Below, piece after piece: positions 41,427-49,590 of a stretch of 49,590 nt of DNA. The stretch is from a virus. The notes beneath the pieces are model-generated. The model searched no databases. It worked only from the letters and a program-made list of their open reading frames with translations, and had not been told where the DNA came from. The DNA is taken from positions 1-49,590 of the IMG/VR virus record IMGVR_UViG_3300021962_000166; one strand, written 5' to 3'. Within the stretch, counting starts at the first letter, position 1. Every line of letters begins with the position of its first letter. Position numbers and translations under genes: made by a program.

Positions 41427-41686
41427 TATTTGATGATACCTAGTTTTTGGTAAGTGGTCAGTTCTGCACGGAGCGCTGAGGAGATAGAGTCCTGTGTCTT
41501 CAGCATGCTTGAGAACTGCTCAAGTTTCTGCTCGCACTTTGTCAATCTACCTTCGCACCCAGTATTTACCTGGTTGTCTTGTTTTTCCATGCGAATATAC
41601 AAAAATATGACAGCGAAAATCATTAGGTAGGTCACCGCCTTGGATGGGTCCTTGGAGAATTCGGAGAAGGATACGGGTAGTTTCAC
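41426..41686 (-). CDS. Inner-membrane protein with coiled coil (86 aa)
   Basis: The GTG at 41686 is chosen: a TATCTTTG box ends 4 nt upstream, and the next-longer start lies across that box. A short polar N-terminus, one membrane helix (AVTYLMIFAVIFLYIRM, about 20-36), then a charged Cys-containing coil (CEGRLTKCEQKLEQF). The topology is like an inner-membrane spanin or a holin accessory, but with no sequence evidence beyond that. Confidence 0.55.
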   Translation of the reverse strand: MKLPVSFSEFSKDPSKAVTYLMIFAVIFLYIRMEKQDNQVNTGCEGRLTKCEQKLEQFSSMLKTQDSISSALRAELTTYQKLGIIK

Positions 41687-41690
41687 CCTA

Positions 41691-41698
41691 CAAAGATA
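41691..41698 (-). promoter_or_regulatory. -7 box TATCTTTG, 4 nt before a GTG start
   Basis: TATCTTTG followed by TAGG and GTG on the minus strand, placed immediately after a hairpin (41700-41726) that ends the gene upstream. This is a second terminator-promoter junction. Confidence 0.55.
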
Positions 41699-41699
41699 A

Positions 41700-41730
41700 G
41701 CCCTCCCGAGCAATGCTTGAGAGGGCCTTT
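41700..41730. terminator. Hairpin after the 87-aa coiled-coil gene
   Basis: Six-pair stem GCCCTC / GAGGGC (41700-41705, 41721-41726) with a 15-nt loop. Downstream it has only short T-runs in either direction, so efficiency is doubtful. Confidence 0.5.
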
Positions 41731-41755
41731 CTGTGTGAAACTAAAATAGTGTATC

Positions 41756-42019
41756 TTACTGGTTCTCTTCTTTTTCAGAAGGAGTGAACTCGTATGTTTC
41801 GAGATTCACTGAACCGGTTCCATACTCTTCTTCGAGCGACTTCATGAACTCATTCTCCTCCTTGACATGCTCCTCGATAGCCTTTTTGCCTTGTTCAAGC
41901 AAAGCCTCGATTGCCCATTGTTGGCGAGTGATTTGTCCAAGCTCAAAGCTCAGCTGTTCGTTCTTTTGCTTTAGTTCCTTGAACTTTGCAATTTGATCTT
42001 CATTTAATTTAGTAGCCAT
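41756..42019 (-). CDS. Small coiled-coil protein (87 aa)
   Basis: Almost fully helical and charged: KLNEDQIAKFKELKQKNEQL, then QQWAIEALLEQGKKAIEE. The C-terminus is acidic (FTPSEKEENQ). Similar short coiled-coil proteins occur in many phages without known function; this is recall. It lies between the 98-aa gene (6 nt upstream) and a hairpin. A structural spacer or assembly role is possible. Confidence 0.6.
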   Translation of the reverse strand: MATKLNEDQIAKFKELKQKNEQLSFELGQITRQQWAIEALLEQGKKAIEEHVKEENEFMKSLEEEYGTGSVNLETYEFTPSEKEENQ

Positions 42020-42024
42020 ATTTT

Positions 42025-42321
42025 TTATTCAGTTACTGGTGTAAGGTTTAGTTGCTCCATGACCCAATCAGTCACTACGGAGTCGTCGGTTCCCCAGGTC
42101 TCGTAGTCGGCCTGTGGGTACTGCAAGTTACCATCCAACAACATTGCTCCTGGGCGATTCTCCTCTTCTTGAGTCTCTGGGTTCAGGACCGTGGTTTGAG
42201 AGAAGATCTGCCAATACAAGGCAACACCATTGGTGGGCTCAATTTGGAAGTTCAGAACAGTCACGTTCAGATACTTACCGGTCCCCTTGGTTGGGACAAC
42301 AACATCTTGAATTTCAATCAT
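42025..42321 (-). CDS. Hypothetical protein next to the fibre gene (98 aa)
   Basis: The ATG at 42321 (MIEIQDVVVPTKGTGKYLNV) is supported by a TTG-N18-TATATTTG promoter ending 4 nt upstream. It is beta-rich, with VALYWQIFSQTTV followed by an acidic C-terminal half (DYETWGTDDSVVTDW). Its place right after the fibre gene suggests a fibre-assembly chaperone or tip protein, but there is no motif to confirm this. Confidence 0.6.
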   Translation of the reverse strand: MIEIQDVVVPTKGTGKYLNVTVLNFQIEPTNGVALYWQIFSQTTVLNPETQEEENRPGAMLLDGNLQYPQADYETWGTDDSVVTDWVMEQLNLTPVTE

Positions 42322-42325
42322 GCTA

Positions 42326-42354
42326 CAAATATAATACTTAGAATACATTTACAA
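42326..42354 (-). promoter_or_regulatory. Promoter TTG-N18-TATATTTG
   Basis: Minus-strand TTG (42354-42352), 18 nt, then TATATTTG (42333-42326), ending 4 nt before ATG. It sits across the end of the fibre gene. Confidence 0.7.
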
Positions 42355-45300
42355 GTATGCCGTTGACAAATTGCAAGTTTTGTTGACCAGGAGCATTGGT
42401 CGGGAAGTTGACAGTCCCGTTCCAGCCTTGGTTTCCTTGAGTAAATACAGCTCCATCATTTCTGACAGAGAATATTTCTGTACCGTTTGAGTCGTCTAGT
42501 CTTGCTGCCTTTTCAGTCGCATCAGCCGTTCTTCCACGCACTGCAAACTCAGCATCTGATATTGGTGCTGGATATGAGTAACCAGTGCCTCCGTAGTTTA
42601 CATAAACGCCTTGGCTACGACCTACTAAGTCAGTGTCCAGCAAAATGGGCTTATAAGACCCTGCTCCGTTGCCATAGTTGTATCCTGTGAACTGAACATG
42701 TGAGGTATCGTTGTATCGGAAGATAAAACCAGATGCAGCTCCACCACCTTGACCGCAACCAAAGAAGGCGTAAGCGTCTCCACGGAAGTCCATGATGGAT
42801 GTTCCGTTTGAGTTCTGTACCTCGAAGATAGAGTCTGCGTATGCGCTGCTGCTGGTAGATCCTTTGATAAAGACATCTCCGTTTACCTGTAGTTTCTTGC
42901 CGTTGTCAGTAGTAGTTCCGATGAGGACGTTGCCACTGGATGTCATCCTCATCACAAGAGGATTAGCATTACCAGTGTAAAATGATAAAGCATTTCCAGA
43001 AACTGCGGTTTGTATGAATCCACCACTTGAGTCAGCTCCAATTTCTACTTTACCAGTTCCACTATTACTTACCCTTATTCCTGTTTGACCACTACTAGAT
43101 GCAACCTCCATACCTTTGCCTCCATATATAGTCGGACTAGTAGTTCCAATACCTACGTTACCTCCAGTTGTTACCGTTAATCTATCATTTGTACCGATAG
43201 TAGAATAGTTACTGATGGTAAATGCATTACTGTTGGAGTTATCTATTCCGATTGACCAGTCATTATTCCCTTGGAAATAAATAAATTGGTCGTACGCAGC
43301 ATTATTACCTACAATCATCCTTGTGTTGGCACCTGACTTGTGAACGTGTAATATGTCGGTTGGACTAGTAGTACCAATACCTACGTTGCCGTCTGAAGTG
43401 ACTATCATTCTTGTAGCTATACCACTTCTAACTAGCTCCCAACTATTTGCACTGTTCGCATAAGTATGCCAAGTTTGTGTACCACCATACTGATAACCGA
43501 TAGCTCCGTTTACTGTTAACTTTTCTCCAGGACTAGTTGTTCCAATACCTACGTTGCCACCATTAAAGTGTGAGATTCCGTAAGAGCTTATAAAAACATT
43601 GGAGGTTCCAGCATTATTTCTTAATGTTATTTTGCCCCCTCCAGTTGAAGGGTCACTACCCGCTAAAATAGTATTTACAGAGTTCCAGTTTGTAACAATA
43701 AATCCTTCTAAACCAGTGTTATCTTCTTTTAGATTTAATTTAGTAGCAGGACTAGCAGTACCAATACCTACGTTGCCGTCAGCTCTAACTACCATTCTTA
43801 CAGTGTTGCTTCCGCCTGCACCCGATAAAGAAGACAATCTTAAAAGCTGTTCTGTTCCATAAGAGTTGGTTTCTATATGAAGACCTAAACCATTAGCACT
43901 CTGATTCCAAGCATAAATACCCCAATTGCTACTATTTGAAACTACCTGTAATTTGCCATCACTTGGTGATGTAGTTCCAATACCTACGTTGCCTGCGGAA
44001 GTGATGCGCATGCGTTCCGAACCAGCAGTTTCAAATGATGTGAAGGTATTAGCCATAACCCTCAACGATGAAACATCACTACTAACTTGTGCAATACCTC
44101 CGCTTTCTAGTCCTAAATAAAGTGAGTTTATATTGTTTTGAACACGAGTATAAACTGCACCACTTGCTGCATTAAGATGAAGTAATTGCGATGGGCTTGT
44201 AGTACCAATACCTACGTTGCCGTTAGTGAGAATTGCTAATCTAACATTACCTCCCGCTTCTAAATACATTGGCACATAAGAAGATGTACCAAAATAAGAA
44301 GATGTTATATAACTCGCTCCACTATCTACGCTAAGTACTAATTGTTGAGTATTGGCAGTAGCAGAAGAAATTCCAACAATGCCATTTACGCTTAACTTTC
44401 TATTTGGAGTAGTAGTACCAATACCTACGTTGCCATAAAGATACACATCCGTATTAGCGGCAATAGAAAAAGCATAAGCACCTAATGTTTGGTTGTAAAT
44501 GTCAAATCTATTTCCATTGGCCGAAGGTTGTGAAATTAATCTATACCACTGGTCTGCACCTTTTAACTCTAATGCTGTTTGATAACCGGACGCTGCTGAA
44601 ATTGCAATATTAGCATTAGTAGTAGATGCAACGTGTAACTTATAATCAGGACTCGTAGTACCTATACCTACGTTGCCTGAACTAGTAATGCGCATACGTT
44701 CGTTATCAGTATTGGAAGCTGAAGTGCCAAAAACAAGTGCGGTATTAACTTGAGAGGTAATGCCGAATACGCTTTCACGGATGCTTTCTATATATCCTCC
44801 GTTCGCTGTTCCATTTACTCCACCAGTGCCATAAGAGTGCTTAAACAAGAATCCAACTTCTCCGGTGGTGTCACTTCCGTTTTGCGGAATGGTTCCACTC
44901 TGAAGTACAATCAATGAGTTTCTTGAAGATGCGTTGCTTGGTCCGAGTCCAAAATATGCTATTGGATTTGTTGTTGACTCATTGACAGATAACTTATAGG
45001 CTGGACTAGTAGTACCAATACCTACGTTGCCGTTATTATAAACTCTAAGACCTTCAGCATATGTACTTAGTCCGTTTTTATAGTTTAAAGCAACATAGGT
45101 AGTATCATTTATAGTCTCAACTATGCCAGTTGAAATATACCCCAAAACACCATACTGAGCTCCTAGCCCTAATCGTGTTTCTGCAACATTCCAGTCTGCT
45201 CTTGATATGATAGCTGAGTATGTATCTGATTTGTATATGTGTAGAGGAGCAGCAGGACTAGCAGTTCCAATACCTACGTTGCCATTTCTTTTAAATGTTA

Positions 45301-48300
45301 CTGTATCAGTAAAGGTTGGCGTATTATCTTGGTAGGATATATAAAGATTATCATCAGCAGCATTGTGTCTTAATGTCCATCCCCAGTTGATGCCCGCTTC
45401 GGTTAGCATAATACCACTGTAATTAGCAGCCTGACCGCCCGCTTCTATCTTGATGTAATTATCGGCTCCAGTACGAGCTAAGTGTAGCATCTGCCCAGGA
45501 CTAGTAGTACCTATACCTACGTTGCCACCCATAAAGTAGGAAGAGCTAGTGGAGTGTATTCTTGATGTTCCAAAGTTTACGGAGTAACCACTTGTTACGT
45601 TTACTTGATCATTAAGGTAAATCTGACCATTTAGTCTTGTTGTACCATTTACATCCAACTTATACCCTGCGTCTGTTGTGGTGCCAATGAGGACATTACC
45701 ATCGCTAGTAATGCGCATACGCTCTATATTATTGCTGGTAAACGCAAAATAATTATTGGTTTGCGTTCCAATGTATCCTCCGTTTCCGTCAGAATAAAAA
45801 TGAGACTTTACACTTGCTCCATTGTTAGCTGTGTAAACTATACCACCACCACCAGTAGATTTACCCTGAACTTCCAACGTAGTCCAAGCAGCGCCGACTA
45901 CCTGTGGACTAGTAGTACCAATACCGACGTTGCCGTTTCCAGTAATGGTCATACGGGTATATAAATCCGTGTATGCTCCATCTCCTGTTTTAAACTTAAT
46001 ATTTCCGTAATATGGACTTCCTTCTACTGTAGAAGATATTGCTGCTCTGACAGAACCGACAGAACCAATTCCACTATCGTTAAACAATATTGCAGTTTCA
46101 TTATCTACTGCTAATCCATTATTATTAAGTATTATATGACCACCAAGACCGCCACTATTTGCTTTGTATACTTCAAGCGGCCCTTGAGGACTAGTAGTAC
46201 CGATGCCTACGTTGCCATAAGTAGCATTTAAGTAAGTATTACCGGGTCCGCTTATGAGTGAATTAAGAGTTCCGTTTGAAGAGTACACATAAAGTGCTCC
46301 GTCAGTCGTACCTCCTCCAAGTCTTGCTATACCCTCTACGTGTAATTTTTGAGCAGGACTAGTAGTACCAATACCTACGTTGCCTGCAGTAGTTAATACC
46401 ATTCCTGTCGCTGAAGAGTTGTCTCCATAGAATGATAATCCAGAAGCTCCTACAACGCCACTTTGGAATAAACCATACCCGGCAACCTCTAATTTTTGAG
46501 TAGGACTAGTAGTACCAATACCTACGTTGCCAGCGGCGGTAATTGCCATCTTTGTGCTTTGGGCAGCGCCAGTTGCTCCAGTATCTATATATAAGTTACC
46601 ACCATCAAACTCTCTTAACACAGCTACTCCATTAGATCCGGTATTTCTTTGAAGAGCAATAAAAGGCTCCACATTTGCAGTTGTCCTTACAATAATTCCG
46701 TCAGACACAGAAGAATTAATATGCAACTTTGACTCAGGACTAGTAGTACCAATACCCAATCCAGTGTTGTTCAATCGCATTCTTTCAGAAGCACTTTGCT
46801 GACCCCAAATCCAAGTTGGAGTTGAAGAACCTATAAGGTTGTACTGAACGTTTGTTGATGCGTATATTAAATGCTCTTGGTTCGCACCGTGTCTAAAAAC
46901 TATGTTGCTATACTCAGTTCCATCTCCAACCACCGTAAGTTTACCACCGGGACTAGTAGTACCAATGCCTACGTTGCCTGCATTCGTCATTGTTAACTTA
47001 GCACTTAGGTTAGAGGCACCTCCAGCAGTTGTACCTGTACCTGTACTAATATCTAATGCACCATCATTAAAATTTATTACGGCCGACTTGACAGAACCGT
47101 ATTTATTAACCCATCCTGATGCTCCGTAAACAGTGTTAAATGTTAAATAAGCATCGTAATTGTCTCTAAACAATACTCCAAATGCACCAGCATTAAATGT
47201 ATTATATGAAGAATTAGTTGCTGTATATGAACCAGGGCCTAATTGAAGTATACTAGACGGACTAGTCGTACCTATACCTACGTTGCCACCTGAGGTGATA
47301 CGCATACGTTCTGTTAATCCATTTGAAAACAATAACAAATGACCACTAGTTCCACCAACTCCACTTTGCGCATTAAAGTTACCATCTGTCAACACTAGAG
47401 TGTTGTACAGGTACATATCATAGTAAATCTTGGTAGACCTACCTGCTGAACCTATAACGTGCAAAGCTCCAGTTGGACTTGCAGTACCAATACCTACGTT
47501 GCCTGAGCTTAAAGTCATTGTGGCCACATAAGTAGCTTCTGGTGTGAAATAAAACTTTCCGTCAGCAGCTCCAAGTAAATACGGTGCTGAAACTGTTGTT
47601 GGATTAAATCTTAAATAAGGCTCTCCTTGAGACAACTCAAGTATCCTTTGTGGACTAGTAGTACCTATACCTACGTTGCCTCCAGTAAAGTATGTATTAC
47701 CAGAAGTAGCTAAGAAAACTCTTGTAGTAGTAGTGCTATCAAGGATTCCAAAATATGTATTTGAACCCTCTATGTATGCAGAGTATTTTCCATTGTTTGC
47801 AAAGTGAATAGTTCCGCCAGATTTTATTACGGGGTATTGATTTGAAGCATATCCCGGTAAATCTCCACTCAACTCAATGTATGAACCGTCAGTTATGCCA
47901 GTTACTCTTACTCCTCCACCTTGATGTACCGTTAGTTTGTTTGATGGACTAGTCGTCCCAATACCTACGTTGCCAGATGTATCTACAACAAATCTTACTG
48001 CGCTTGCGTTACTATCGTACAAGTAAAACTTATTAGCAATTCCAAGGGCAGTTTCAGAACCGTTTCCTACACCTTGAGACCAAGTCCTTCCGGTTCCTAA
48101 ATATCTTATAGCTGTGTAGTTAGTTGCTGTTGTTCCTTCAATCTGTATGAGGGCAGACTCTGTGCTTTTAACGTGTAGAGGGTAGCTTGGACTAGTAGTA
48201 CCAATACCAACATTGCCGTTAGAGAGGGCCGTAATTACGTTTGTGTTGTCTACAGATAGACCGAATGAGCCCTTGGCTCCAATGCCTTGAGTCAGTACGT

Positions 48301-48559
48301 TCTGAGCCTTTACAGTGCCTCCAGTAAGGAACCCGCCCTCCGCATATACAATGCCTGTCAAGAATGAGTTGCCGTAGTCCCCAATGCCGTTTGCGGCAGC
48401 GTACAAACTATCGATAAATCCACCCTCGTCAGTCACACGGACATAGTAGTCCCACGTTTCTCCAGTGGCCGCTCCGTAAAGGTTTTGATTTCCAGTCAAT
48501 ATTCCATCTACCCCCTCCAAGTTGCAGGTGGTAGACGTGAGTTTACTCAGATACTTCAT
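42338..48559 (-). CDS. Long tail-fibre protein with 24 GNVGIGTTSP-type motifs (2073 aa)
   Basis: The N-terminus (LSKLTSTTCNLEGVDGIL, then AATGETWDYYVRVTDEGGF) is a normal-composition head part for virion attachment. The bulk is a chain of 24 copies of a GNVGIGTTSP motif (variants GNVLIGTTTD, TGLGIGTTSP), each followed by L-x-V/L, spaced by roughly 50-110 residues and sharing near-identical DNA. The C-terminus (about 200 residues, ending QNLQFVNGILVNVF) is again different. Trimeric beta-fibre, receptor binding is likely. No S74 peptidase chaperone or lyase motif is seen. The repeat region is much more A/T-rich than both ends, suggesting a mosaic. A TAAATTTG box lies 6 nt upstream. Confidence 0.85.
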   Translation of the reverse strand: MKYLSKLTSTTCNLEGVDGILTGNQNLYGAATGETWDYYVRVTDEGGFIDSLYAAANGIGDYGNSFLTGIVYAEGGFLTGGTVKAQNVLTQGIGAKGSFGLSVDNTNVITALSNGNVGIGTTSPSYPLHVKSTESALIQIEGTTATNYTAIRYLGTGRTWSQGVGNGSETALGIANKFYLYDSNASAVRFVVDTSGNVGIGTTSPSNKLTVHQGGGVRVTGITDGSYIELSGDLPGYASNQYPVIKSGGTIHFANNGKYSAYIEGSNTYFGILDSTTTTRVFLATSGNTYFTGGNVGIGTTSPQRILELSQGEPYLRFNPTTVSAPYLLGAADGKFYFTPEATYVATMTLSSGNVGIGTASPTGALHVIGSAGRSTKIYYDMYLYNTLVLTDGNFNAQSGVGGTSGHLLLFSNGLTERMRITSGGNVGIGTTSPSSILQLGPGSYTATNSSYNTFNAGAFGVLFRDNYDAYLTFNTVYGASGWVNKYGSVKSAVINFNDGALDISTGTGTTAGGASNLSAKLTMTNAGNVGIGTTSPGGKLTVVGDGTEYSNIVFRHGANQEHLIYASTNVQYNLIGSSTPTWIWGQQSASERMRLNNTGLGIGTTSPESKLHINSSVSDGIIVRTTANVEPFIALQRNTGSNGVAVLREFDGGNLYIDTGATGAAQSTKMAITAAGNVGIGTTSPTQKLEVAGYGLFQSGVVGASGLSFYGDNSSATGMVLTTAGNVGIGTTSPAQKLHVEGIARLGGGTTDGALYVYSSNGTLNSLISGPGNTYLNATYGNVGIGTTSPQGPLEVYKANSGGLGGHIILNNNGLAVDNETAILFNDSGIGSVGSVRAAISSTVEGSPYYGNIKFKTGDGAYTDLYTRMTITGNGNVGIGTTSPQVVGAAWTTLEVQGKSTGGGGIVYTANNGASVKSHFYSDGNGGYIGTQTNNYFAFTSNNIERMRITSDGNVLIGTTTDAGYKLDVNGTTRLNGQIYLNDQVNVTSGYSVNFGTSRIHSTSSSYFMGGNVGIGTTSPGQMLHLARTGADNYIKIEAGGQAANYSGIMLTEAGINWGWTLRHNAADDNLYISYQDNTPTFTDTVTFKRNGNVGIGTASPAAPLHIYKSDTYSAIISRADWNVAETRLGLGAQYGVLGYISTGIVETINDTTYVALNYKNGLSTYAEGLRVYNNGNVGIGTTSPAYKLSVNESTTNPIAYFGLGPSNASSRNSLIVLQSGTIPQNGSDTTGEVGFLFKHSYGTGGVNGTANGGYIESIRESVFGITSQVNTALVFGTSASNTDNERMRITSSGNVGIGTTSPDYKLHVASTTNANIAISAASGYQTALELKGADQWYRLISQPSANGNRFDIYNQTLGAYAFSIAANTDVYLYGNVGIGTTTPNRKLSVNGIVGISSATANTQQLVLSVDSGASYITSSYFGTSSYVPMYLEAGGNVRLAILTNGNVGIGTTSPSQLLHLNAASGAVYTRVQNNINSLYLGLESGGIAQVSSDVSSLRVMANTFTSFETAGSERMRITSAGNVGIGTTSPSDGKLQVVSNSSNWGIYAWNQSANGLGLHIETNSYGTEQLLRLSSLSGAGGSNTVRMVVRADGNVGIGTASPATKLNLKEDNTGLEGFIVTNWNSVNTILAGSDPSTGGGKITLRNNAGTSNVFISSYGISHFNGGNVGIGTTSPGEKLTVNGAIGYQYGGTQTWHTYANSANSWELVRSGIATRMIVTSDGNVGIGTTSPTDILHVHKSGANTRMIVGNNAAYDQFIYFQGNNDWSIGIDNSNSNAFTISNYSTIGTNDRLTVTTGGNVGIGTTSPTIYGGKGMEVASSSGQTGIRVSNSGTGKVEIGADSSGGFIQTAVSGNALSFYTGNANPLVMRMTSSGNVLIGTTTDNGKKLQVNGDVFIKGSTSSSAYADSIFEVQNSNGTSIMDFRGDAYAFFGCGQGGGAASGFIFRYNDTSHVQFTGYNYGNGAGSYKPILLDTDLVGRSQGVYVNYGGTGYSYPAPISDAEFAVRGRTADATEKAARLDDSNGTEIFSVRNDGAVFTQGNQGWNGTVNFPTNAPGQQNLQFVNGILVNVF
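42905..48222 (-). repeat. Array of 24 degenerate fibre repeats
   Basis: The coding strand repeats a nearly constant block that encodes GNVGIGTTSP, seen on the plus strand as variants of CCAATACCTACGTTGCC. Spacers between copies differ in length and sequence. High DNA identity of the motif across 24 copies provides many sites for recombination and copy-number change. Confidence 0.9.
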
Positions 48560-48565
48560 TGCCTA

Positions 48566-48573
48566 CAAATTTA
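48566..48573 (-). promoter_or_regulatory. -7 box TAAATTTG before the fibre gene
   Basis: TAAATTTG on the minus strand ends 6 nt before ATG and lies in an interrupted palindrome TGCCTA-AATTTG-TAGGCA. The same TAAATTTGTAGGCA string occurs at the 39610 gene. No canonical TTG at 17-23 nt. Confidence 0.55.
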
Positions 48574-49590
48574 GGCAATCTTCGTCACTAAAACCCTGAG
48601 TGCGTTAGCAGTTACGGTAGAACAGAAATTAAGCGTAACAGTAGTCGTGCTGGTCCTTGTAGCATCGCAGATAACAGTCTCGTACGTGACCGCATCGTAC
48701 ACCTGGACAATCACATCACGAGACCCCAAGTTGTGCGTAATCACCCAGCTAGTGCCACCTGTGCTTGGGCCAGTTGCTGCGTAACTAACAGTAGAGTGGA
48801 TGTCAGCAGCAAGCTCAGCAGTCGTCAAGTACTCTACAACACCGTTGTCAGACACAAGGATCTTGTTGCCAGTGTACGCTCCGCCAGCAGCAGGGATAGA
48901 TCCAATGTGGAATGGCTGGTTGATGGTTGACCAATAGTCACTGCCCTCGATCCACAAGAACGACACGTCAGCAGACGTACCACGGTTTACCGTGAATCCA
49001 GAGTCTAACGTTGGCGTTCCCGTCTCGTCCTTGTTCAGGATGATGATGTTGTCTCCAATCTCAACAACCGTTGAGTTGATGTATGTTACCGTTCCGTTGA
49101 CAGTCAAGTTGCCGCCAATCGTAACAGTCGTTCCATCGTCAGAAATCGTACTGTTTACAAACTGACCATTTGTATCGTCCCACTTGGATAGATAGTTGTT
49201 CGTTAAGCTACCGCTGTTCTTTAGCTGAATCGTATCAGCGTTCACAGTGATACCCTCGCCCTGCCCAACGTTCAGCGTGCGTGAGACAGTAATGTCTCCA
49301 CCGCCAGTCAGACCGCTGCCTGCAATGATCTGAACGCCTGCGTGGTCTGTGTTGCGGGTGCTAGCAGTATCAAGCCCAACAGAGTTAGCAGCGACGCTAA
49401 TGCCTGTTCCGGCCCCTACGTCCAACGTTACAGTTCCTCCAAGAGATACAGTACCGCCAGTAATAAGACCTGCACCAGCCGTTACAGTGATGCTGCTGTT
49501 GACAAGCTTTGCATTGGTAATGGATCCGTCGATCAGGTACAGCTGGTTAGAGCCGTTTAGGCCGATCATTACATTGTCGTACTTGACGCT
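48571..49590 (-). CDS. Tail appendage protein, N-terminus beyond the window (339 aa seen)
   Basis: The frame is open through the right edge (SVKYDNVMIGLNG...), so the ATG at 49569 is probably internal and the protein is partial. It is beta-rich and repetitive: AGTGISVAANSVGLDT, GSGLTGGGDITVSRTLNVG, and VTIGGNLTVNGTVTYINST. This matches phage tail-fibre or baseplate appendage proteins with collagen-like or trimeric beta repeats. The C-terminal ~80 residues (SWVITHNLGSRDVIVQVYD) form a compact beta module. The fibre gene follows within 11 nt, so the two probably form one appendage unit. Composition is G/C-rich. Confidence 0.75.
   Translation of the reverse strand, partial: SVKYDNVMIGLNGSNQLYLIDGSITNAKLVNSSITVTAGAGLITGGTVSLGGTVTLDVGAGTGISVAANSVGLDTASTRNTDHAGVQIIAGSGLTGGGDITVSRTLNVGQGEGITVNADTIQLKNSGSLTNNYLSKWDDTNGQFVNSTISDDGTTVTIGGNLTVNGTVTYINSTVVEIGDNIIILNKDETGTPTLDSGFTVNRGTSADVSFLWIEGSDYWSTINQPFHIGSIPAAGGAYTGNKILVSDNGVVEYLTTAELAADIHSTVSYAATGPSTGGTSWVITHNLGSRDVIVQVYDAVTYETVICDATRTSTTTVTLNFCSTVTANALRVLVTKIA

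Noticed and set aside
42338-48559. Diversity-generating retroelement target in the fibre
   Set aside because: No reverse transcriptase, template repeat or adenine-biased variable region is seen in the window.
1-49590. CRISPR array, transposase or integrase
   Set aside because: No regularly spaced identical repeats with unique spacers and no IS-like or tyrosine/serine recombinase motif was found; the 50-bp-period repeat has only two full copies.

Overview
The window is a large part of a double-stranded DNA tailed-phage genome whose host is most likely a Bacteroidetes bacterium. The host inference rests on four things seen in the sequence: start codons sit in A/T-rich leaders with no Shine-Dalgarno sequence; many genes are preceded by the Bacteroidetes -7 promoter box TAnnTTTG; the replication protein has a VirE_N/BT4734-type primase front end; and a tail protein carries a BACON-like domain. 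No integrase, excisionase or recognisable lysogeny repressor is present, so a lytic lifestyle is likely but unproven. A head-terminase-portal-connector-ejection-protein set without tape measure, sheath or tail tube genes points to a short-tailed (podovirus-like) virion. The order resembles that of crAss-like and marine Bacteroidetes podoviruses; that similarity is an inference, not a search result.

Layout: (1) 46-11453, plus strand, early/replication arm. Small unknown genes, a 0.4 kb regulatory gap with a 50-bp-period repeat, a tRNA-Thr, an HNH endonuclease, a DUF3310 protein, then a DNA-metabolism block: Sak3-type annealing protein, RecB-like exonuclease, SSB, primase-helicase, SNF2-like helicase, VRR-NUC nuclease, B12-dependent ribonucleotide reductase and a metallophosphoesterase. 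(2) 11459-11481, a hairpin terminator where the two transcription arms meet head-on. (3) 11480-49590, minus strand, late arm. In transcription order (right to left): an appendage protein cut by the window edge, a 2073-aa fibre with 24 GNVGIGTTSP-type motifs, a cluster of small genes including lysis candidates (holin-like protein, unimolecular-spanin-like lipoprotein), very basic proteins, a GroES-like protein, terminase, portal, scaffold, major capsid protein, two connector proteins, an 1850-aa tail protein with BACON and Ig-like modules, and three putative internal/ejection proteins ending with a 2567-aa giant.

How it works together: the early arm supplies nucleotides, replication and recombination functions; the late arm builds and packages the head, adds connectors and receptor-contacting parts, ejects proteins with the DNA and lyses the cell. 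No endolysin was recognised in the window.

The most unusual signal is regulatory. At least 12 late genes, and the first early gene, have TAnnTTTG within 4-24 nt of the start codon, often 4-9 nt, several with a TTG/TTTG box 18-21 nt further upstream. This implies many single-gene host-type promoters and leaderless or nearly leaderless phage mRNAs. Other points of interest are a protein that looks like two fused GroES folds, sharp base-composition breaks inside the fibre and tail genes, and a giant protein with a protease-like HEAWE motif in place of HExxH.
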